From JBAPUB01 sp049282455 (GTDB lineage Bacteria; Actinomycetota; Actinomycetes; JAHEKZ01), in assembly GCA_049282455.1 (NCBI GenBank), contig JBAPUB010000237.1, positions 1 through 5,473 on the forward strand: 5,473 bases of DNA. Reading direction: 5' to 3'. The notes beneath the pieces are model-generated. The model worked only from the letters and a program-made list of their open reading frames with translations, ran no database searches and was not told where the DNA came from. Numbering within the stretch: the first letter of the stretch is position 1; every line of letters begins with the position of its first letter. This document shows, one piece after another, positions 1 to 5,468 of this stretch. The position numbers and the translations under genes were made by a program.

Positions 1-858
1 CACCCCGCGTGCGAGCAGCCACACCTTGAACGCCTTCCCCATACTCATGCCGAACGCCTGTGCCGTCCGCGCAGGGGGAGGTGGGTTGAACCCGATCTGC
101 GGCAATGCGTTCACCGGAACGGCCACCACCGCGGCGCCTGTCCGGTGCCTGCCCTGCTCGGTCACCACCGTGACCCCGTCGTCGTCCTGCACGACCTCGG
201 CGACGCGAGTCTCCAGGCGCAGATCGATGCCCGGTGTGGCTGCCATCGCCTCGGCCAGGGCCGACCATCCCGCAGCAGGCGCGTAGCGCAGGTAGCCCAT
301 GTCGCCGACCGGGCCTTCGTAGGCGATCGCGAAGAGCACCCCCTCAATGCAGCCGCGCGCCGGGCTGCCGCCTCCGGTGATCGACCACCAGCCGTAGAGC
401 AGGTCGGCGATCGCCGGCGCAGCATCGATCGAGGCGAGGTAGTCGTCGAGGGACAGCGCCCACCGGACGTCGTCGACGCCGGCAGCCATCGCTGCAGCGT
501 CGTCCTGCACGCGCTGCCACTGGGCCACGCAGCGGGCATCGTCGGGCGGGAATGGAGCGTCCATTCGCAGCTGCCCGTCGGTCAGCCACCGCGTGTGCGT
601 CACCGGCTCGAACGTCCGGACGCCGATGCCGTACCGCTCGATCTCAGCAGCAGCCAACGGCTGGCGCGGGGTGAACCACGCACCCCCCATTTCGACGGGC
701 ACGTCGGTGCCGGGGAAGGTCGAGGTCCAACCTCGCCCGCCGACCCGGTCGCGTGACTCGAGCACGAGAACTCGGCGACCCTGCTCGGCGAGGTCGCGCG
801 CGGCGCGCAGCCCAGCCAGGCCGGCCCCGACCACGATGACGTCGGCGTCGTTTGTCAT
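1..858 (-). CDS. Flavin-containing amine oxidase (FAD/NAD(P)-binding oxidoreductase), N-terminal part, cut by the window edge
   Basis: Reading back from ATG at 856-858 gives 286 stop-free codons to the window edge, so the C-terminus is missing. The protein starts MTNDADVIVVGAGLAGL, a Rossmann dinucleotide-binding fold with GxGxxG at residues 11-16. An acidic residue, E34, follows at the end of strand 2, where this fold binds the FAD ribose. Next comes the RxGGR motif (residues 38-42) and an EMGGAWF segment (56-62), both typical of the monoamine oxidase/phytoene desaturase superfamily. Residues about 65-205 look like a substrate-binding domain; 210-250 return to the FAD domain, ending in AAVVAVPVNAL. 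The family oxidises amines or related substrates with FAD and oxygen. Members usually have about 430-460 residues, so about 150 are probably missing, including the last FAD contacts. The substrate cannot be told. No strong Shine-Dalgarno precedes the start. It is divergent from the SRPBCC gene, with a 90-bp gap. Confidence 0.9.
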   Translation of the reverse strand, partial: MTNDADVIVVGAGLAGLRAARDLAEQGRRVLVLESRDRVGGRGWTSTFPGTDVPVEMGGAWFTPRQPLAAAEIERYGIGVRTFEPVTHTRWLTDGQLRMDAPFPPDDARCVAQWQRVQDDAAAMAAGVDDVRWALSLDDYLASIDAAPAIADLLYGWWSITGGGSPARGCIEGVLFAIAYEGPVGDMGYLRYAPAAGWSALAEAMAATPGIDLRLETRVAEVVQDDDGVTVVTEQGRHRTGAAVVAVPVNALPQIGFNPPPPARTAQAFGMSMGKAFKVWLLARGV

Positions 859-869
859 CCCGCTTGTCT

Positions 870-875
870 ACCGTA
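870..875 (-). promoter_or_regulatory. Possible -10 box of the amine oxidase gene
   Basis: On the minus strand TACGGT fits the actinobacterial TANNNT -10 pattern and lies 11 nt before the ATG. This would give a very short leader, consistent with the weak ribosome binding site. No convincing -35 box is visible (TTCGGG lies 19 nt upstream). The box sits in a small palindrome, CTACCGTAG, at 868-876. This is weak evidence from pattern alone. Confidence 0.25.
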
Positions 876-894
876 GTCAGAGCGGTTGCGAAGC

Positions 895-909
895 CCCGAA
901 CACCCGAAC
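895..909. repeat. Short tandem direct repeat in the divergent gap
   Basis: CCCGAAC occurs at 895-901 and again at 903-909, one base apart, so the period is 8 bp. It lies between the divergent amine oxidase and SRPBCC starts, where a regulator could bind. Two copies of a 7-mer in GC-rich DNA can arise by chance. Confidence 0.3.
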
Positions 910-935
910 TCTGGGCGCCGCGTGTGATCGCCGTG

Positions 936-941
936 ACAGGG
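936..941 (+). promoter_or_regulatory. Ribosome binding site supporting the GTG start at 949
   Basis: ACAGGG lies 7 nt before GTG 949 and offers a partial Shine-Dalgarno (AGGG). An in-frame TGA at 934-936 means the coding region cannot begin much further upstream, so 949 is the furthest possible start. Confidence 0.4.
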
Positions 942-948
942 TTGTGCC

Positions 949-1563
949 GTGAGGAAGCGCAGCGCTTTGTGGCCGATGGCCTTGGCAGCGGTCGCCGTCG
1001 AGCTCGCGCTCTACCGGCGCTGGCACCAGCGCTGGGGCGCGACCTCCGACGAGGTGGCAGCGCCCATGCCAGGCGACGAACGCGTGCCGTCGTCGCAGTT
1101 CACCGCCACCCGCGCGCTGACCATCGACGCACCGCCCTCGACCGTGTGGACCTGGCTCGTGCAGGTCGGCATCGGCCGCGCAGGCTTCTACTCCTACGAC
1201 CGGCTGGACAACCCGGGACGACACAGCTCCGACGAGGTGATCGTCGAGTGGCAGCACCCGCAAGTCGGTGACGTCGCCGCGCCGATGGTCGACCCTCTCC
1301 GCGAGGGCATGTACTTCCGGCTGAAGACCCTCGACGAGCCGCGCGAGCTGCTGTGGACCAAGGCCGACTCCACCTGGAGCTGGCGGCTCACCCCCGTGGA
1401 CGACGGCCGGCGCACCCGCCTGGTCACCCGGCTCCGGCAGCACTACGACTGGCGAAGCCTCGGCGTCCTGGCCACCGTGACGCTGCTGGAGGTCGGCGAC
1501 TTCCCGATGATGCGCCGCATGCTCCTGGGCATCCGCGACCGGTCCGAGTCCGCCGCTCGGTGA
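949..1563 (+). CDS. SRPBCC (START/polyketide cyclase-like) family protein with hydrophobic N-terminus
   Basis: The product has 204 residues from a GTG start. Residues 7-21 (LWPMALAAVAVELAL) form a short hydrophobic stretch after the basic MRKR, probably a membrane anchor or uncleaved signal. Residues about 52-165 match the SRPBCC helix-grip fold: ATRALTIDAPPSTVWTWLVQ (53-72) is the typical opening, where a strand is followed by the 'AP..VW..L' helix. It continues with GRAGFYSYDRLDN (76-88), then beta strands, and an arginine-rich TRLVTRLRQHY (157-167) near the end. The last 25 residues, EVGDFPMMRRMLLGIRDR and after, form a helix that often closes this fold. SRPBCC domains bind hydrophobic ligands in a deep cavity. 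This actinobacterial subfamily has no ligand I can name, and I see no catalytic residue. It is convergent with the next gene and divergent from the oxidase; neither relation proves a shared function. Confidence 0.85.
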   Translation: MRKRSALWPMALAAVAVELALYRRWHQRWGATSDEVAAPMPGDERVPSSQFTATRALTIDAPPSTVWTWLVQVGIGRAGFYSYDRLDNPGRHSSDEVIVEWQHPQVGDVAAPMVDPLREGMYFRLKTLDEPRELLWTKADSTWSWRLTPVDDGRRTRLVTRLRQHYDWRSLGVLATVTLLEVGDFPMMRRMLLGIRDRSESAAR

Positions 1564-1591
1564 CACCGGGTGCGGCATTCAGCCGCAGGTG
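1564..1591. terminator. Hairpin between convergent genes, likely bidirectional terminator
   Basis: TGCGGC (1571-1576) and GCCGCA (1582-1587) pair perfectly around the loop ATTCA. Outside them CACC (1564-1567) pairs with GGTG (1588-1591), leaving a GGG bulge at 1568-1570, so 10 base pairs form in all. It begins directly after the SRPBCC stop codon and lies 12 bp beyond the stop of the convergent gene at 1604. There is no T-run on either strand, as is common for actinobacterial terminators. Confidence 0.5.
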
Positions 1592-1603
1592 AGACGGGGG
1601 GCG

Positions 1604-2077
1604 CTAGTCCTCGGTGAGCGTCCGCGGTGCCGTGTGGGTCCGCCGGTCCCACCAGCACAGGTACGCCCACGCCCCGGAGACGATGGTTCCCTGCGCGGTC
1701 GGGGCCAGCCCGATCTCCCGGGACGTCGACCGGGTCTCCTTGCGGTAGCGCGTCATCATCGCGCCCACTGACGTGTCTCCCGAGGGGTCCACCCGTGGCG
1801 CCTTCGGTTGCCGGGCCAGCCACTCGCAGGCTCGGTCGCCCTCGGCCTGGACGAGGTCGGGATGGGTGCGCACCCAGATCCGGTCGAGCGCTGGTCCGTT
1901 GGGGTTCTCGCTGCTGCCCCAGTCGCCCACGTACGTGGAGACGTAGTCGCGGAACGCGGCCTCGTTGCGCAGATGCATCAGTCGTAGCGCGACCGACGGA
2001 CCGGCAACGACGCCGATACCGACGAGCACGACCACCACAGCGGCAGCAATGCCGACAACCCTCCCGCGGTGGCTCAT
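1604..2077 (-). CDS. Hypothetical membrane-anchored or secreted protein with two cysteines (DUF732-like layout)
   Basis: I chose ATG 2075-2077, which gives 157 residues. It leads straight into a classic export signal: basic MSHRGR, then a hydrophobic core at residues 7-33 (VVGIAAAVVVVLVGIGVV and on). A longer reading to 2221 would add 48 residues rich in arginine and would run into the neighbouring gene, so I reject it. The remaining ~120 residues are soluble and would lie outside the membrane. They hold exactly two cysteines, C84 in GDRACEWLA and C141 in WAYLCWW, which could form one disulfide. This layout (short helical domain, early 'C..L', late 'A..YLC') resembles DUF732-type secreted actinobacterial proteins, which have no established function; I assign that by pattern only. 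There is no clear lipobox or sortase motif. The gene is divergent from the ABC-F gene with a 62-bp gap and convergent with the SRPBCC gene. Confidence 0.75.
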   Translation of the reverse strand: MSHRGRVVGIAAAVVVVLVGIGVVAGPSVALRLMHLRNEAAFRDYVSTYVGDWGSSENPNGPALDRIWVRTHPDLVQAEGDRACEWLARQPKAPRVDPSGDTSVGAMMTRYRKETRSTSREIGLAPTAQGTIVSGAWAYLCWWDRRTHTAPRTLTED

Positions 2078-2083
2078 CCCGTC

Positions 2084-2089
2084 AGGGTA
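2084..2089 (-). promoter_or_regulatory. -10 box of the two-cysteine protein gene, leaderless arrangement
   Basis: On the minus strand TACCCT matches TANNNT and is followed by exactly 6 nt (GACGGG) and then ATG. With usual spacing, transcription would begin at or next to the A of the start codon, making the mRNA leaderless. No strong -35 box is seen. Confidence 0.4.
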
Positions 2090-2094
2090 GGTGA

Positions 2095-2107
2095 AACCCG
2101 TTGGGTT
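2095..2107. repeat. Small palindrome between divergent promoters, possible operator
   Basis: AACCC (2095-2099) and GGGTT (2103-2107) are perfect inverted arms around GTT. The palindrome lies between the two divergent -10 boxes, upstream of both, where a regulator could act on both genes. An 8-bp palindrome CCCGCGGG follows at 2108-2115. The arms are short and chance is a real alternative. Confidence 0.3.
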
Positions 2108-2125
2108 CCCGCGGGGTTCGTCGCA

Positions 2126-2131
2126 TACCGT
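2126..2131 (+). promoter_or_regulatory. -10 box of the ABC-F gene, near-leaderless
   Basis: TACCGT matches TANNNT and ends 8 nt before GTG 2140, so transcription would begin at or just before the start codon. TTGGGT at 2101-2106 could be a -35 box but its 19-bp spacing is long. The lack of any Shine-Dalgarno before GTG 2140 agrees with leaderless translation. Confidence 0.4.
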
Positions 2132-2139
2132 CGACACCC

Positions 2140-3783
2140 GTGACGACGTTGGTGGCCCGTGGACTCGCAGCAGGGCACGGCGCCACACTGCTCTTCTCCG
2201 GCCTCGACCTCGTCGTTGCACCCGGTGACGTGGTCGGGCTCGTCGGCGTCAACGGTGCCGGCAAATCGACGCTGCTGCGAACCCTCGCCGGGCTGGTCGC
2301 CCCCGACGACGGCACGGTGCAGCTCAACCCGCCCACCGCCACCGTCGGCTACCTGCCGCAGGAGCCGGACCGGCGTCCCGGTGAGACCGTCGCTGCCTTC
2401 CTCGGACGCCGCACCGGCGTCACCGACGCCCACACCGCCATGGACGCCGCCGCCCACTCCCTCGCCGCAGGCGAGCCCGGTGCGGACGACGCGTACGCGG
2501 CAGCGCTGGACCGCTGGCTGTCGCTGGGCGGGGCCGACCTCGACGAACGCGCCGCGCAGGTCGTGGCCGACCTCGGGCTCGACGTCGACCTCGACCAGCC
2601 CACGCTCGCCCTGTCCGGCGGCCAGGCCGCCCGGGTCTCCCTGGCCAGCCTGCTGCTCAGCCGCTACGACGTCCTGCTCCTCGACGAGCCCACCAACGAC
2701 CTCGACCTGGACGGCCTGGCGCGCCTGGAGTCGTTCGTCCGCGGACTGCGCGTCCCCGTCGTCCTGGTCAGCCACGACCGCGAGTTCCTCGCCCGGTCGG
2801 TGACCCGCGTCGTCGAGCTCGACCTGGCCCAGCAGGCGGTGAACGTCTACGGCGGCGGCTACGACGCGTACCTCGCCGAACGAGAGCGCGCCCGGCGTCA
2901 GGCCCGCGAGGCCTACGACGAGTACGCCGAGACCGTCGGCGACCTGAAGGAACGTGCCCGCACCCAACGGGCCTGGAGCGACAAGGGCATCGCGCGCGAG
3001 AAGCGCAACCCGCGCGACAACGACCGGGCCGCCCGAGGCTTCCGCATCGACCAGACCGAGAAGCAGGCGTCGAAGGCACGCCAGACCGAACGGCTGCTCG
3101 AGCGCCTCGACGTCGTCGACGAGCCACGCAAGGAGTGGCAGCTGCAGATGTCCATCGCGGGGGCGACCCGGTCCGGTGAGGTCGTCGCCGTGCTGCGCGG
3201 CGCCACCGTCGAGCGCGGGTCGTTCCGGCTGGGACCGGTCGACCTGCAGATCGACCGAGGCGACCGCGTCGCCATCGTCGGGGCCAACGGGTCGGGCAAG
3301 TCGACCCTGCTCGCCGTCCTGCTCGGGCGGCTGCCGGTGACCGAAGGCTCCGCGTCGCTGGGCTCGGGGGTGGAGGTCGGCGAAGTCGACCAGGCCAGGG
3401 GCCTGTTCCTCGGCGACGCGACGCTGGCCCGGGCGTTCAGCGAGCAGGTGCCTGAGTGGCCGGACGCCGAGGTACGAACGCTGCTTGCGAAGTTCGGGCT
3501 CGGCGCCGACCACGTGCGCCGTCCCGCCTCGACCCTGTCGCCGGGCGAGCGCACGCGCGCCGCCCTCGCGCTCCTGCAGGCCCGCGGCGTCAACCTGCTC
3601 GTGCTCGACGAGCCGACGAACCACCTCGACCTTCCCGCGATCGAGCAGCTCGAGTCCGCCCTGGACTCCTACGACGGCACGATGCTGCTGGTCTCCCACG
3701 ACCGCCGCCTGCTCGACGCCGTCCACGTCACCCGCCGCATCGAGCTGGACGCCGGCCGGGTCGCCTGCGGCCTCTTGATCTGA
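2140..3783 (+). CDS. ABC-F family ATPase (ribosome-acting, no membrane domain)
   Basis: From GTG 2140 the product has 547 residues with two ABC ATPase domains and no membrane segment, which defines ABC-F. Domain 1: Walker A GVNGAGKST (36-44), Q-loop Q74, signature LSGGQ (158-162), Walker B with catalytic E183 (LLLDEPTNDLD), switch H212. Domain 2: Walker A GANGSGKST (381-389), signature LSPGE (466-470), Walker B with E491 (LVLDEPTNHLD), switch H520. All ATPase residues are intact. Between them, residues about 244-335 form a charged helical hairpin with tip NPRDNDRAARG (290-300), the linker that in this family reaches the peptidyl-tRNA and peptidyl-transferase centre. ABC-F proteins act on ribosomes, either to aid translation or to displace antibiotics; which applies here cannot be told. 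A start at TTG 2101 would add 13 residues before the first strand and overlap the promoter, so GTG 2140, giving MTTLVARGLAAG, is preferred. The short tail GRVACGLLI lacks any extension. Confidence 0.93.
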   Translation: MTTLVARGLAAGHGATLLFSGLDLVVAPGDVVGLVGVNGAGKSTLLRTLAGLVAPDDGTVQLNPPTATVGYLPQEPDRRPGETVAAFLGRRTGVTDAHTAMDAAAHSLAAGEPGADDAYAAALDRWLSLGGADLDERAAQVVADLGLDVDLDQPTLALSGGQAARVSLASLLLSRYDVLLLDEPTNDLDLDGLARLESFVRGLRVPVVLVSHDREFLARSVTRVVELDLAQQAVNVYGGGYDAYLAERERARRQAREAYDEYAETVGDLKERARTQRAWSDKGIAREKRNPRDNDRAARGFRIDQTEKQASKARQTERLLERLDVVDEPRKEWQLQMSIAGATRSGEVVAVLRGATVERGSFRLGPVDLQIDRGDRVAIVGANGSGKSTLLAVLLGRLPVTEGSASLGSGVEVGEVDQARGLFLGDATLARAFSEQVPEWPDAEVRTLLAKFGLGADHVRRPASTLSPGERTRAALALLQARGVNLLVLDEPTNHLDLPAIEQLESALDSYDGTMLLVSHDRRLLDAVHVTRRIELDAGRVACGLLI

Positions 3784-3879
3784 CTCGGTTAGGCCATCCG
3801 GGTGAACGCCGCCGTGCTGGCTACCGAGGGTGACCGCGGGCCGCGACGATCACAGGTGCCTGCCCTCAGCCGGAAGCCC
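3784..3879. other. 96-bp gap between the ABC-F and secreted-protein genes
   Basis: The reading frame of the downstream gene stays open through this gap back to GTG 3802, but that extension encodes an arginine-rich segment that fits no signal peptide. I see no clear TANNNT box at a useful distance and no strong terminator. GGCCT (3769-3773) and AGGCC (3791-3795) could pair across the ABC-F stop, but 17 nt separate the arms. The downstream gene could have its own promoter or be read through from the ABC-F gene. Confidence 0.4.
3872..3876 (+). promoter_or_regulatory. Ribosome binding site for the secreted-protein gene
   Basis: GGAAG lies 3 nt before ATG 3880, 6 nt before GTG 3883 and 12 nt before ATG 3889, all in the same frame. 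Spacing alone favours GTG 3883, but the resulting signal peptides differ by only one to three residues. It argues against the distant GTG 3802. Confidence 0.4.
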
Positions 3880-5460
3880 ATGGTGTCCATGTCTCGCACG
3901 ATCACCTCTGTCATCGCCGTGGTGCTGTGCGCCGGCGCCTCGGTCGTTCCGCTGTCCTCAGGCGCGGCCGCCTCGGCCCCGCCCGTGGTGGCCATCACGA
4001 TCGGTTCGCCGTCTGCTACCGGCCTCACCTCTCTGAAGTTCACCGCCACCGACCCCGACACCGCGACGGCCAACCTGACACTCACTTGCTACGTCGACGG
4101 CGAGTTCGTCCCCTGCCGTCCTGGTGTGGCTCTCCCGTACGCAGCGGCCGCGGGGACGCACAGGTTCTCGGTGCGTGCGGTCGACCCTCAGGGAGGCTTC
4201 GACGCGTCCGGCAAGGGGTGGACCGTCGCCCGTCAGGGCAAGAAGCCACACGCCTACATCAAGGTGGCGACCCTCCCCGAGTGGGGACGTGTGACCGACG
4301 GGAGCAGCACCCGCGCGGTGACCTTCGGCGTCGCGGACCGCGCTGAGCTGCTTCGCACCTCGTGCACGCTCAACGGCAAGCGCGTGCCCTGCCGCCCGAC
4401 CGTGAACAACGGAACCGCGTACAAGTTCGCAGGTGTGCTCCCCGCTGGTGATGCCACGCTCATCTTCCGAGCCGTCGACGTGAATGCGCACTTCCTGACG
4501 GCGCGCCGGCACTTCTGGACGACGTTCCCCCGACTGGCGGTGACGACGTCACCGGTGTCCAGCCAAGGCGGGGTGCCGGTCGCCACGACCGTCGCGTCCA
4601 GCCCCAGTGCTACGGTCCAGTGCCGCCTGCTCGACGGCGCGACCGTCCTGAGCTTCTGGCTGCCGTGCCCCTCGTCCTTCAAGGTGACGCTGCCGACCGG
4701 AGCGTCGATGGCCAAGTACAAGCTGAAGGTCAAGGCCACGACGGCCGGCGGAACGAACACGGTCGCGCGTGCCCTCTACATCGACCGCGTGGCACCCAGG
4801 GCCGTGTCGGGGCTGCGGGGCCGGCTCCTCCAGTTCTCCGGTGACGTCCCACTGTCGTGGAAGATCACCAACGACGAGCCGCTGCCCGTGCGCTACCAGG
4901 TCCAGACCCGCCACTCGCGACCTGCCTCGACGCTCGGCCGGTGGCGCGATCGCGCCGTGACCCGGGCCCACCACCAGACGCTCAGCCTGGGGCGTGGTGA
5001 GTCGGTGTGCGTCCGGGTCCGCGCGACCGACCGGGCCGGCAACCGGTCGAAGTGGAGCGGCACCGGCTGCCGGTCCCGCGCACTGGACGACCGCGACTTC
5101 CGGGCGATCGGCGACTGGCACCGGGTCCGGATCGACGGCTTCTACGCAGGCACCGGGATCTGGGCCAGCACACCGGGTGCGAAGCTCCGGTTGAGGCACG
5201 CCGCTGTACGCACCATCGTCGTGTGGGGCCGCAAGGGTCCCTCCGGCGGAGAGCTCGCGGTGATCGTCAACGGCAAGCACATCGACACCGTGTCCTTGCA
5301 CAGCCGCAAGCCCGGTCGAGCGATCGTGTACAGCCACACCTTCCCCACGACCCGGCACGGAGACGTCGAGCTTCGCGTGGTGAAGAAGACGCCGACCAAG
5401 ACCTGGCGATCGGTCAGCTTGGACGCCGTCGTCTTGTCGCCGTTCCCGGTCCTGCACTAG
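3880..5460 (+). CDS. Secreted multidomain protein: three Ig-like repeats, FN3-like domain, C-terminal carbohydrate-binding-like domain
   Basis: The product has 526 residues from ATG 3880. Residues 1-33 are a signal peptide: MVSMSR, hydrophobic core TSVIAVVLCAGASVV, and AxA cleavage after A31-S32-A33. VVLC lacks a lipobox glycine, alanine or serine, so it is probably not a lipoprotein. Three Ig-like units follow (about 35-117, 123-217, 218-302). Each has a beta-hairpin cysteine pair: C70/C79 and C162/C171 in C-x3-D/N-G-x3-PC form, and C248/C263 with a 6-residue insertion. Units 1 and 2 continue into 'G.....FRAVD', typical of this bacterial Ig-like fold. Residues about 304-400 look like fibronectin type III (PLSWKITND; VRVRATDRAGNRSKWS) with C377/C397. 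Residues about 405-526 form a beta domain (GAKLRLRH, VVWGRKGPSGGELAVIVNG, SLDAVVLS) like galactose-binding/CBM folds. I see no catalytic domain, sortase signal or transmembrane anchor. A role in surface or polysaccharide binding is inference. Confidence 0.85.
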   Translation: MVSMSRTITSVIAVVLCAGASVVPLSSGAAASAPPVVAITIGSPSATGLTSLKFTATDPDTATANLTLTCYVDGEFVPCRPGVALPYAAAAGTHRFSVRAVDPQGGFDASGKGWTVARQGKKPHAYIKVATLPEWGRVTDGSSTRAVTFGVADRAELLRTSCTLNGKRVPCRPTVNNGTAYKFAGVLPAGDATLIFRAVDVNAHFLTARRHFWTTFPRLAVTTSPVSSQGGVPVATTVASSPSATVQCRLLDGATVLSFWLPCPSSFKVTLPTGASMAKYKLKVKATTAGGTNTVARALYIDRVAPRAVSGLRGRLLQFSGDVPLSWKITNDEPLPVRYQVQTRHSRPASTLGRWRDRAVTRAHHQTLSLGRGESVCVRVRATDRAGNRSKWSGTGCRSRALDDRDFRAIGDWHRVRIDGFYAGTGIWASTPGAKLRLRHAAVRTIVVWGRKGPSGGELAVIVNGKHIDTVSLHSRKPGRAIVYSHTFPTTRHGDVELRVVKKTPTKTWRSVSLDAVVLSPFPVLH

Positions 5461-5468
5461 CAGGACCG
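5447..5468 (+). terminator. Perfect hairpin containing the stop codon of the secreted-protein gene
   Basis: CGGTCCTGC (5447-5455) and GCAGGACCG (5460-5468) are perfect complements around a 4-nt loop ACTA, a 9-bp GC-rich stem. The TAG stop (5458-5460) lies at the loop and the start of the right arm, so the last codons form the left arm. Only five bases follow in the window, so any T-run cannot be seen. It is probably an intrinsic terminator. Confidence 0.55.

Noticed and set aside
145..756. Plus-strand open frame of 203 codons
   Set aside because: It is the reverse of the amine oxidase, which has clear FAD-binding motifs in its own frame.
877..1578. Minus-strand open frame of 233 codons
   Set aside because: It covers the SRPBCC gene and the divergent promoter gap in reverse and shows no protein family signal.
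2078..2221. 48-residue N-terminal extension of the two-cysteine protein
   Set aside because: It would overlap the start of the divergent ABC-F gene and place arginine-rich sequence before an export signal. ATG 2077 has a leaderless-type promoter at the right distance.
2074..3726. Long minus-strand open frame of 550 codons
   Set aside because: It lies antisense to the ABC-F gene, whose motifs are complete. The translation is low-complexity, rich in G, V, A, Q and E with no recognisable fold, as expected for the reverse of a GC-rich gene.
3769..3795. GGCCT/AGGCC inverted repeat as a terminator of the ABC-F gene
   Set aside because: The stem is only 5 bp with a 17-nt loop and no T-run, too weak to call.
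3802..3879. Possible 26-residue N-terminal extension of the secreted protein from GTG 3802
   Set aside because: It would put an arginine-rich, non-conserved-looking segment before a good signal peptide, and the Shine-Dalgarno-like GGAAG sits just before 3880-3889. No twin-arginine consensus is present.
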